Shown here: positions 1 through 5,607 of the stretch, piece by piece
Layout: the number at the start of each line of letters is the position of its first letter
Position numbering within the stretch: position 1 is the stretch's first letter
Assembly: GCA_031260095.1 (NCBI GenBank)
Contig: JAIRKN010000254.1
Span: forward strand, 1-5,671
Origin: Tannerella sp.
Lineage (GTDB): Bacteria > Bacteroidota > Bacteroidia > Bacteroidales > Tannerellaceae
Reading direction: 5' to 3'
Length of the DNA: 5,671 nucleotides
Position numbers and translations under genes: made by a program
Notes under the pieces: generated by a model
The model's input: the letters and a program-made list of their open reading frames with translations, nothing else
Databases searched by the model: none
Told to the model about the DNA's origin: nothing

Positions 1-2
1 TC

Positions 3-389
3 CGGACAAATGAGCAGTTTCTTTTGGATAATAAAAATAAAGAGGGCGTTAAAACAACGGAAAGCGGTCTGCAATATAAAATCATTACGGAAGGTAAGGG
101 GGATGTGCCTGATGAAAAATCGAAAGTAAAAGTGAATTACAAAGGAACGCTGATTGACGGGACGGAGTTTGATAGTTCCGATAAAAATAATGCGCCGGCA
201 ACTTTTCGCGTTAACCAGGTGATCAAAGGATGGAGCGAAGCTTTGAAAATGATGCCTGCCGGCTCTAAATGGGAGTTATATATTCCTCAGGAATTAGCCT
301 ATGGTTCGATGGGGCAGAACACAAAGATTCCTCCGTATTCAACACTGATCTTTGAAGTGGAGCTGGTCGAGATAGAACCGGAAAAATAA
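3..389 (+). CDS. FKBP-type peptidyl-prolyl cis-trans isomerase, Mip/FkpA-like (5' end missing)
   Basis: Catalyses cis-trans isomerisation of peptidyl-proline bonds, helping proteins fold; relatives with this architecture act in the periplasm or outer membrane. The frame is open from the left edge, and 128 codons are visible. The first ~20 residues (NEQFLLDNKNKEGVKTTESG) look like the end of the helical Mip/FkpA N-terminal domain and linker, followed by a complete FKBP domain. The FKBP12 pocket residues all appear kept: Tyr in NYKG, Phe-Asp in EFDSS, Phe in ATFRV, Val-Ile-Lys-Gly-Trp in VIKGW, Tyr in ELAYG and Phe in LIFEVEL. It should therefore be active and able to bind macrolide ligands of the FK506 type. 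A TTG at 24 lies inside conserved sequence and is not the start; the true start and any signal peptide lie outside the window. The gene converges on the glutaredoxin-like gene with a 31-bp gap and no clear terminator between them. Confidence 0.93.
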   Translation, partial: RTNEQFLLDNKNKEGVKTTESGLQYKIITEGKGDVPDEKSKVKVNYKGTLIDGTEFDSSDKNNAPATFRVNQVIKGWSEALKMMPAGSKWELYIPQELAYGSMGQNTKIPPYSTLIFEVELVEIEPEK

Positions 390-420
390 ATGTTTGAGAA
401 CTAACAAAGATGAAATAGCA

Positions 421-678
421 TCATGATAAGGCTTTTTTGAAAAGATCTTCTACTTCATCCTGTGTGATGCCTCCTTCGTGAACTTTTTCGTCGTCCACGT
501 AAAATGTAGGGACATAATAATAATCGTATTGGTTGGCAAGATCCGCTTGTTCGGATTCTTCAATCATTTCAATTTCGATGTCTTTATATGTCTCCTGCTT
601 TTTCAGTTCGTCAATATAAGAGAATGCCCTTTTGCAGAAAGGACAGTTTTTTAAATAAAATAATTTGATCGATTTCAT
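421..678 (-). CDS. small glutaredoxin/thioredoxin-fold protein with CPFC active site
   Basis: An 85-residue protein with a compact thioredoxin fold, probably a cytoplasmic thiol-disulfide oxidoreductase. The N-terminal strand (IKLFYL) leads into the redox motif Cys12-Pro-Phe-Cys15, followed by a basic helix start (KRAF) as in glutaredoxins. The conserved cis-proline is Pro57 in YVPTFYVDD, and a short Gly-Gly turn (GGI, 69-71) precedes the last helix. Length fits a minimal glutaredoxin (80-90 aa). There is no signal peptide or membrane segment. I chose the ATG at 678 because the fold begins right there; extending to the ATG at 765 adds 29 residues with no homology and runs across a good promoter. 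The acidic helix (EESEQADLANQ) is lineage-specific. The reductant, either glutathione or a thioredoxin-reductase-like partner, cannot be told from the sequence. Monocistronic, convergent with the FKBP gene. Confidence 0.85.
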   Translation of the reverse strand: MKSIKLFYLKNCPFCKRAFSYIDELKKQETYKDIEIEMIEESEQADLANQYDYYYVPTFYVDDEKVHEGGITQDEVEDLFKKALS

Positions 679-702
679 CTTTATAGTTATTAAAAGTTCG
701 GG

Positions 703-734
703 TAAAGATAGAACAAGTGAACCGTAATACAAAA
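703..734 (-). promoter_or_regulatory. Bacteroidota-type promoter for the glutaredoxin-like gene
   Basis: Read on the minus strand there is TTTTG (730-734), a 19-base spacer and TATCTTTA (703-710). This is seven of eight bases of a TAnnTTTG -7 box at the spacing expected for the Bacteroidota primary sigma factor. Transcription would start near 697, leaving a leader of about 20 bases before the ATG at 678. The position supports the shorter start of that gene. Confidence 0.55.
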
Positions 735-927
735 TAAGAAGTTGTTCCGAATCATAAAGATTCAATATAATATACTTAATATCAGTTTATTGATTGATCG
801 AATATTTTTTCGAAACTTTATGATTACTAAAACATAAGATATGAGTATCTATCCAACCAACCTGACTGATAAACAGTAGCAAGTTATAAAAAATACAGTA
901 GAAACCAAAGAACGAAAGCGCAGTGAA

Positions 928-1062
928 TATGGCATCGCTGGGTGCAAGAAAGTCAAAGTCAGAAAGGAGCATATCATTGTTGATACGCTTGCTTACATCC
1001 GTTTTGCGACCTTTCACCTGCTGAACTTCCCGAGGGTGAACCGGACATACCCTTCGTTGAAA
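928..1062 (-). pseudogene. fragment of an IS110-family transposase (N-terminal DEDD region)
   Basis: Inside an open minus-strand frame the peptide RRVCPVHPREVQQVKGRK followed by TDVS resembles the conserved IS110-family stretch in which a V-x-N/H-P segment precedes V-x-GRKTDV, with the catalytic aspartate in KTD. It continues as DMLLSDFDFLAPSDAI, which fits the LL..GLL..SF.P..I region that normally follows. The expected second aspartate and Trp after KTDVS are replaced by KRINN, so the site is damaged. On either side the similarity stops: the upstream RNase H-like start is absent, and downstream the frame runs into AT-rich sequence ending at 787. This is a short dead remnant. It seems to belong to a different IS110 subgroup from the remnant at 4816-5375, where the motif reads KNDRIDS. 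Assignment rests on motif recognition only. Confidence 0.42.
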
Positions 1063-1233
1063 ATTACATACGTATGTGATTTCTGCAGGTATTTTATTCG
1101 CTTTTTTCAAAGTGAAGATTTTGCAGTTTATTTTTCAGTTCCACACTTGGAACAAACAAAATACGGATGTTCGGGATTAATACTCCCGGATATTCAGCAA
1201 CTCGTCGGTGATTACCGAATTAGCGGCTATCCC

Positions 1234-1312
1234 GTCATTGGTATCGCAACGACGTGGCAATCCGGGTGCATACAAGGCGCCGGATTGCTTCACCTTTCCG
1301 GTTCGCAATGAC
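1234..1312. repeat. palindromic REP/MITE-like element
   Basis: An imperfect inverted repeat. The left arm starts GTCATTG and ends GGCAATCC (1234-1263); the right arm starts GGATTGC and ends CGCAATGAC (1282-1312). The outer 7 and inner 7-8 bases of each arm pair well and the middle of the arms poorly, around an 18-base centre. The GTCATTGCGA...GCAATCC form matches a type of dispersed palindromic repeat common between genes in many bacteria. No coding sequence. It lies in the minus-strand 3' flank of the RidA gene and could fold in RNA. Confidence 0.6.
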
Positions 1313-1380
1313 AAAAGCAGGAGACAGGTTCGCAATGACAGAAGGATGGAGTGCCGTCGCAATGGCAGAGACCTGCCACG
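1300..1380 (+). repeat. three direct repeats with 27-bp period
   Basis: GGTTCGCAATGACA occurs at 1300-1313 and again at 1327-1340, exactly 27 bases apart. A degenerate third copy (TCGCAATGGCA, 1357-1367) keeps the same 27-base phase. The first copy is also the end of the right arm of the adjacent palindrome, so the array looks like a tandem extension of that arm. The sequence then trails into CGTCATG motifs at 1379 and 1395 that look like opposite-strand relics of the same repeat. Confidence 0.6.
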
Positions 1381-1479
1381 TCATGCCCCCTCCTCGTCAT
1401 GACAAAAAACTGACTTTTGACATACCTCTATCATGATGCAAAGAAACGGCGACAGTTTTAATCACCTCACCAGTTGCTG

Positions 1480-1866
1480 TCACTCCGCTTCATGGAGTGC
1501 AATTATTTCAATTTCTACCAGCCCGTTTTTAGGCAGGGTTTTAACTGCGACGGCAGAACGGGCAGGGAAATCGCCCTCAAATTGTGATGCATAGATTTCG
1601 TTTACAGCGGCGAAATCTGCCATATCTGCCAGAAAAACCGTCGTTTTTACAATATCTGCCATCGTGTATCCTGCTTCGGAAAGAATGGCTTTGATATTTT
1701 TAAAAACCTGCAAAGTCTGTTCTTTCACGCCCCCCTCTACAACATCTCCCGTGACAGGGTCTATGCCCAATTGTCCGGAAGCAAATAAAAAATCACCTTT
1801 CCTGATCGCCTGGCTGTACGGCCCTATGGCTGCAGGCGCCTGATTTGTCTGAATTACAGTTTTCAT
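1480..1866 (-). CDS. ridA: RidA family enamine/imine deaminase (YjgF/YER057c/UK114)
   Basis: Hydrolyses reactive enamine/imine intermediates such as 2-aminoacrylate, released by PLP-dependent dehydratases, to 2-keto acids and ammonia, protecting PLP enzymes in the cytoplasm. The 128-residue length is typical. It starts with the family's N-terminal pattern (APAAIGPYSQA, Tyr17 and Ser18), then the central FASGQLGIDPVTG stretch. The substrate-carboxylate Arg is kept at position 103 in FPARSAVAV, and the glutamate of the closing strand is in LVEIEIIA (Glu120). With these residues it belongs to the active RidA subgroup; family members assemble as trimers with active sites between subunits. The ATG at 1866 begins directly at the family's usual N-terminus. 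The gene is transcribed alone, 148 bp downstream of the DUF4491 gene, with a -7 box in that gap. Confidence 0.93.
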   Translation of the reverse strand: MKTVIQTNQAPAAIGPYSQAIRKGDFLFASGQLGIDPVTGDVVEGGVKEQTLQVFKNIKAILSEAGYTMADIVKTTVFLADMADFAAVNEIYASQFEGDFPARSAVAVKTLPKNGLVEIEIIALHEAE

Positions 1867-1896
1867 ACTTTTACCAATTTATAAAAATGAATGCCA

Positions 1897-1904
1897 CAAA
1901 AGTA
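1897..1904 (-). promoter_or_regulatory. -7 box upstream of ridA
   Basis: On the minus strand TACTTTTG matches the Bacteroidota -7 consensus TAnnTTTG exactly, 30 bases before the ridA ATG. Transcription would start near 1890. There is no clear TTG at the usual -33 spacing (the sequence around 24 bases upstream reads GTTAC), so the assignment rests on the -7 box and position. Confidence 0.45.
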
Positions 1905-2014
1905 CAAATTTTATATTGCGTACGATGTAACTTTGTGATATTATTCTACCATAACCAGAAAGGCAGGCGACAGTGGATTTTTAAGAGATGTATTGAATCC
2001 GGCGTTGTTCTATC

Positions 2015-2341
2015 TCACTTGTTTTTATCTTCCTTCTTTACTCGTTTCGGATTTGCGGGAAACCAACCTTTCCTGACACGTTTGACCTGTTCGAAAATTT
2101 CGAATACAGACCAGAAGCATGAAAAGGCAATCACTCCCATGATGGTTGAGAGGAGAAGGTCGCTTACCATAACGGATAAGACGACAAAAATGATTCCGAG
2201 CGCCAGAAATATCCACCAGCATTTTGTTCCCAGGTAGTATTCGGCTTTTATAACGATGGGGTGAAACAGTCCTATCACAAGAAAGGTGGCGATTCCGATT
2301 GTTAATCCTATCAGGTTGTGTGTGGTCAGAAATTTTATCAT
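2015..2341 (-). CDS. DUF4491-type small inner-membrane protein
   Basis: A 108-residue protein of unknown function that I recognise as DUF4491, a family seen mainly in Bacteroidota. It has three predicted membrane segments, roughly residues 9-27, 42-60 and 62-83. The first ends in the signature GLFHPIVIKAEYYLGTKCWW, and the protein ends in a basic cytoplasmic-type tail (KRVRKGWFP, then NPKRVKKEDKNK). There is no signal peptide. The invariant-looking His27-Pro28 and Glu34 beside the membrane, and Trp42-Trp43, are the likeliest functional residues. Start: ATG at 2341, 12 bases after the receptor's TAA codon, preceded only by an A/T-rich stretch. The short gap and shared strand argue for co-transcription with the TonB-dependent receptor. 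A role as a transport helper or membrane anchor is possible but unsupported; no enzyme motif is visible. Confidence is high for the gene, moderate for the family name. Confidence 0.8.
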   Translation of the reverse strand: MIKFLTTHNLIGLTIGIATFLVIGLFHPIVIKAEYYLGTKCWWIFLALGIIFVVLSVMVSDLLLSTIMGVIAFSCFWSVFEIFEQVKRVRKGWFPANPKRVKKEDKNK

Positions 2342-2353
2342 AATTTTTTATCG

Positions 2354-4678
2354 TTAGAGTGCGATCGTTACTTTTCCTCCAAACCGGAAGGGCTTCCCTT
2401 TTTGCATAAAAGGTTTATCAAATGATTCGAAATAAAATACCGCATAATCCGTAGCGGTCAGATTTCGTGCCCACAGGCTAAAGGATACGATCCCTTTACG
2501 TACGCCGGCCTGTGCGTTGACAACCGCATAAAAAGGCTGTGATAACCGGTTTGCCTCATTCCAGTAAATTTTTCCGGCCCCGTTACATTGGATAGAAGCA
2601 AAAAACTGATGAATCAGGTTATTCCGCGGCAGCAGCGTCGTATAATGTAATCCGGCGCTTAGGGTATGCCGGGGCGTGTAGGGGATGCGGTTTCCTTTGA
2701 AATCTTCCTTATCATTGTTGTAATCGCGGAATGTGGCATTTGTGTATCCGTAATTAAGATCGGCGGTGAATTTGTCGGATAAGATGGCGCGCAGCGACAG
2801 TTCCGCACCGAGGCTTCGCGCTTTACCGGCATTACGAAGGACGCGCCCGCTTCCTCCATCCACAAATTTTGTGATTTGCAAATCTCTGACGTCTATATAG
2901 AACAGTGTAAGTTCCGTGTGCAGGCGGTTTTTTATCAGTTCGCTTCGCACGCCGGTTTCGTAGCTCCAGCTTGTTTCGGGTTTATAGGAGATAACATCTT
3001 TTATGGGTTGCGGGACTACACCGGCAAGAACCTCCGGAGGGATCCGATCTTTGAATGCACTCATTACATCGTATCTCATCCGGCTCTGCATAATATCGGC
3101 AGACATTTGTATATTGTATCCTCCCGCTTTATATCCTTTAGCGATGGATAGATAAGTGAAAGTACGCGGTGTACATTCATATTTTAAAGAAACTTTCGGT
3201 AATACCTGCCAGAAATCCTGTGAGATTTTTTCATCTGCGACGGAAGCCGGGTATCGGTTACTTATGTCAATAGGAGGCGCCATAGGAGACATTTTCATGG
3301 CAAGATTCATTTTAGATTCGGCGGTATACGTCATTTCCTGCCGTTCATAATCCAGACGGATTCCGGCCGTGACGGAAAGCCCTTCGGCAAACAGGCGGTT
3401 ACAGGTTGATTGGTGGTATACCGCGACGCCGTATGAAGGCGTTTCAAAATTTCCGGGAATAGGGAGCGATTCGTCTGTTATCACTAATTTTCCGGGCATT
3501 CCGATTTCGTTGAGACTGAGACTCAGTTTGTCGAATACCGGCTGGAGTACCGAATCAATACCGGTTTTCTTAAATTCGACCGGCCCGCGGGTATTTAGTT
3601 TATCATAAAATCCGTAAGCGCCGAAAGACCATTGATAACGGTTGTCGTTCTTACTTTTGACAGATATTTCCTCGGTAAACGCGTGTTGTTTCTGGAGTTG
3701 GTTCAAAACGAATACAGACGAATCGGAAAAATCCTGATCCATTTTCATATCATCATTCAGATACTGATAACCGGTTACGGAAGTCAACAGGATGTTATCA
3801 TTCCGAAACGACAGTGACAGGTTATTATTCAGCAAGCTTCGTTTGTAGGACGATTCATCATTAAAACGGGCCTGTGCGGTTTTACCGGTTTCTTCATTGT
3901 ATAGCCCATAAGGGAATGCGCCCTGGTCGGTATGTTCAAAAGAAGCGGTGTAGGAAACCCTCCATTTGGAAGAAATGTTCCAGAACAGTTTCAGGTTCCC
4001 TCCGAAAGTATCTTCATGATCTATCTTTTTATGATCAGATGCATTTGTGAAAAAACCATCACAACGGTCATAGTAAACACCCGCCGAAATCCCGATATTC
4101 TCATTCAGCCGGCCATAACCGGATACTTTAGCATTTAACTGTCCGTAATTTCCATACGAAAAAGACGCCCTTACCCCCTGGTAATCCAAAGGAGAAAGCG
4201 TATGTACATTAATAATACCCCCCATAGCGTTACGCCCGTACAATGTCCCCTGCGGACCGCGCAGCACCTCGATCCGCTGAATATCCATCCATTCAAAATC
4301 AAACGAACTTTTATCCATATAAGGGATATTATCTACATAAAGCCCGATGGATTGGCCGCTACTGCGCGCCCCGATGCCCCTGATATAGATCGCGGATGTG
4401 AGTTTTGCCCCATAATCGGGTATGTACAGATTTGGTACGAACGAACTTAGATCTTTTATGGAAGTAAGCTGCCTGCTGTTGATTTGTTGCGGAGTAAGGA
4501 TAGATACGGAACCGGGGAGTGCGGAGAGACGGTTCGTTTCTTTGGAGGAGGATGTGACGACGATTTCATCAATGTCGAATGTTTTAATCGTGTCCTGAGG
4601 TGAAGATTTTTCTTCGGCAGAAACATTCGCTGTAGTTGATAATATGCCTATGATCGACATATACAATAAATACTTCAT
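2354..4678 (-). CDS. TonB-dependent outer-membrane receptor (siderophore/cofactor type, ligand unknown)
   Basis: Imports a scarce ligand across the outer membrane using energy from TonB-ExbBD. 774 residues from the ATG at 4678: a signal peptide (MKYLLYMSIIGILSTTANVSA, cleavage near residue 21), a TonB-box-like stretch (DEIVVTSS, 37-44), a plug domain (about 50-165) with IYIRGIGAR, YVDNIPY and RIEVLRGPQGTLYG ahead of a GG-I-I-NV motif, then a 22-strand-type barrel. The ATG at 4717 would put 13 residues before the signal peptide and is less likely. There is no carboxypeptidase-like N-terminal extension and no SusD gene beside it, so it is not a SusC glycan receptor. I find no FRAP/NPNL haem motif. 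Length and layout fit iron-siderophore, cobalamin or similar receptors. The protein ends in VTIAL, without the aromatic residue usual at the end of outer-membrane barrels. It leads an apparent operon with the DUF4491 gene. Confidence 0.92.
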   Translation of the reverse strand: MKYLLYMSIIGILSTTANVSAEEKSSPQDTIKTFDIDEIVVTSSSKETNRLSALPGSVSILTPQQINSRQLTSIKDLSSFVPNLYIPDYGAKLTSAIYIRGIGARSSGQSIGLYVDNIPYMDKSSFDFEWMDIQRIEVLRGPQGTLYGRNAMGGIINVHTLSPLDYQGVRASFSYGNYGQLNAKVSGYGRLNENIGISAGVYYDRCDGFFTNASDHKKIDHEDTFGGNLKLFWNISSKWRVSYTASFEHTDQGAFPYGLYNEETGKTAQARFNDESSYKRSLLNNNLSLSFRNDNILLTSVTGYQYLNDDMKMDQDFSDSSVFVLNQLQKQHAFTEEISVKSKNDNRYQWSFGAYGFYDKLNTRGPVEFKKTGIDSVLQPVFDKLSLSLNEIGMPGKLVITDESLPIPGNFETPSYGVAVYHQSTCNRLFAEGLSVTAGIRLDYERQEMTYTAESKMNLAMKMSPMAPPIDISNRYPASVADEKISQDFWQVLPKVSLKYECTPRTFTYLSIAKGYKAGGYNIQMSADIMQSRMRYDVMSAFKDRIPPEVLAGVVPQPIKDVISYKPETSWSYETGVRSELIKNRLHTELTLFYIDVRDLQITKFVDGGSGRVLRNAGKARSLGAELSLRAILSDKFTADLNYGYTNATFRDYNNDKEDFKGNRIPYTPRHTLSAGLHYTTLLPRNNLIHQFFASIQCNGAGKIYWNEANRLSQPFYAVVNAQAGVRKGIVSFSLWARNLTATDYAVFYFESFDKPFMQKGKPFRFGGKVTIAL

Positions 4679-4758
4679 AGTTATATAATTTGTTATTATT
4701 AAAAAAGAAGATCCCATTCACCTTTCATAAGCCGGTGACCTGTCCGGATTTTCGATTG

Positions 4759-4789
4759 CAAAGAAACTTCAAATGTCTGAAAACAGCAA
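4759..4789 (-). promoter_or_regulatory. candidate promoter of the receptor/DUF4491 unit
   Basis: On the minus strand TTG (4787-4789) is followed after 20 bases by TTTCTTTG (4759-4766), seven of eight bases counting the two free positions of TAnnTTTG. The spacing is within the Bacteroidota range. Transcription would start near 4752, giving a leader of about 75 bases. Within that leader TCACC/GGTGA (4718-4722 and 4734-4738) can form a weak 5-bp hairpin. I recognise no riboswitch. Confidence 0.4.
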
Positions 4790-4807
4790 TCACTATATGT
4801 AGTGATT
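4788..4807. promoter_or_regulatory. perfect 8-bp inverted repeat at the receptor promoter, possible operator
   Basis: AATCACTA, a 4-base spacer (TATG) and TAGTGATT form a perfect dyad that overlaps the edge of the proposed -33 element and lies just upstream of it relative to the receptor. A dyad here is well placed for a regulator. On the plus strand it is followed by a T-run (4806-4811) and could resemble a terminator, but no plus-strand gene ends here. The nearby transposase remnant could also have brought it in. Confidence 0.4.
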
Positions 4808-4815
4808 TTTTAGCT

Positions 4816-5375
4816 CTATAACGAATCAAGTTTCTTAGACGCCAGGGAGAGTCGTCGCCGGCGAACCCGCGTCACCCATCGCACGCTCGTCTTTTCTCGT
4901 CATGGCATGGACATCCCGGCATAACAGGCGAACTGCCGGCTGTTGGCAAAACGGGTGAAGTTTTGAGTGGATATCAAAATGGTTACCGTGTTGATAAGAG
5001 CCACGCCCTTAATGGATGAGATGATTCGATAGTTCTCTTTCAAACCCTCCGTGTCTTCGATCCATTCCCACATCTTTTCTTCCACTGCCTTTATTTCCCT
5101 GTTGATTCTTTCTATATCCCTTTTCGACTGCTCATAAATGTAACGTGCCGTTGGATCTCTTTTCATTACCTGGCGGATACCTGCCGAGGATACCAGGAGT
5201 GTATGCTTATTCTGCAAGAGCCTGTATAGGAAAGAAAGTAGCAAACCTAACGACTTGAGAGCGACAATCCGGCAGTTGATAGCATTTGGCCCGATCCTCA
5301 TACCGGCAGGCGTACAGAGCAATATCTCGGCTGTCAATCCTGTCATTTTTGAATGCCCAGTCAGCAGCCCTTTAG
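4816..5375 (-). pseudogene. decayed IS110-family transposase
   Basis: Remnant of a DEDD transposase of the IS110 group. The N-terminal part of the RNase H-like domain is missing. The first recognisable piece (about 5267-5356) carries the catalytic-type pair in KNDRIDSRDIALYA and continues to YQLPD. The frame then shifts near 5267-5272 to the one open from 5346 down to 4900. That frame carries a long helical linker (NKHTLLVSS, then YIYEQSKRDIERINREIKAV) and the Transposase_20-type C-terminal domain (IISSIKGVALINTVTILIST, then RQFACYAGMSMP). A TGA at 4900-4902 interrupts it just where the conserved aromatic residue should follow. In the same frame, relics such as TSVRWVTRV and LASKKLDSL run to a stop at 4816-4818. 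The short A-run at 5346-5350 fits a one-base loss, since one more A would join SKNDRID to upstream GLLTGH. Not functional. It reads toward the receptor promoter but is separated from it by stops. Confidence 0.75.
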
Positions 5376-5552
5376 TTTACCTTTGTCAGTCGGTTAAATC
5401 TAATCTTTCTTGCAACAAAAGTACTATTTTTAACCTCAGAATTTTTCTCTGCAAACTTAAGGTCAGCCCTACACCTTCCCCTCTAATAAAGACGGGCGAC
5501 AGGGTATGGACGCACGTGTGCCGGCCTCTGTCAAAGCGATCAGACAATATGC
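5376..5552. other. gene-free interval between transposase remnant and terminator
   Basis: No gene recognised. On the minus strand TACTTTTG (5415-5422) matches the -7 consensus but has no TTG at the right distance, so it may be chance or the relic of an insertion-sequence promoter. GACAG (5498-5502) and CTGTC (5528-5532) can pair around a GC-rich centre containing GCAC-GT-GTGC (5512-5521), giving a possible stem-loop. A minus-strand open stretch at about 5378-5485 has no start codon or family signature. Confidence 0.4.
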
Positions 5553-5589
5553 AAAAAAGACGATTCCCGTGAAGAAAACCGTCTTTTTT
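5553..5589. terminator. bidirectional hairpin terminator
   Basis: AAAAAAGACG (5553-5562) pairs with CGTCTTTTTT (5580-5589) around a 17-base loop that can form a small inner TTC/GAA stem. Each strand ends in a run of six T's, so it can work in both directions. It sits 19 bases beyond the stop of the minus-strand gene at the right edge, which is most likely the gene it serves. Confidence 0.75.
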
Positions 5590-5607
5590 AACTTGGTTGA
5601 ATTGAAA

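Larger units (their letters stand above)
711..1479. other. long gene-free interval with decayed and repeated DNA
   Basis: About 770 bases separate the glutaredoxin-like gene's promoter from the RidA gene without an intact gene. From 711 to 927 the DNA is AT-rich and I see nothing beyond the promoter. Positions 928-1062 carry a transposase-like fragment on the minus strand. From 1063 to 1233 the minus strand has short protein-like pieces (for example ITDELLNIREY and IPNIRILFVPSVEL) in different frames and broken by stops; this may be further decayed coding sequence, but I cannot assign it. Positions 1234-1410 form a repeat cluster. From 1411 to 1479 I see only a weak GACAG/CTGTC dyad reaching into the RidA stop codon. 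Short open frames on both strands here show no family signature and are not called. Confidence 0.6.

Noticed and set aside
24..389. FKBP as a short 121-residue protein starting at TTG 24
   Set aside because: The frame is open to the window edge, and residues before position 24 continue the Mip/FkpA-type N-terminal domain.
679..765. N-terminal extension of the glutaredoxin-like protein from ATG 765
   Set aside because: The extra 29 residues show no family resemblance, and the promoter at 703-734 lies inside them.
1300..1380. CRISPR-like array
   Set aside because: Only three copies, the third degenerate, with 13-base intervals between 14-base repeats and no cas genes; it extends an adjacent palindrome instead.
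1036..1436. Plus-strand reading frames across the repeat cluster
   Set aside because: They run through the palindrome and direct repeats, overlap one another and show no family motif.
1845..2237. Plus-strand frame opposite the DUF4491 gene
   Set aside because: It is the antisense shadow of the DUF4491 gene and shows no family signature.
2354..4678. SusC-type glycan receptor or haem receptor
   Set aside because: No SusD partner or carboxypeptidase-like N-terminal domain, and no FRAP/NPNL haem motif.
4679..4717. Receptor start at ATG 4717
   Set aside because: It would add 13 residues ahead of a well-formed signal peptide beginning at ATG 4678.
4788..4811. Rho-independent terminator on the plus strand
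   Set aside because: The stem is AT-rich and no plus-strand gene lies upstream, so termination is not the best explanation despite the T-run.
5376..5552. Bridge RNA of the IS110 element
   Set aside because: The N-terminal coding part of the transposase is missing, so the left end that would carry such an RNA is probably gone; the stem-loop alone is not enough.
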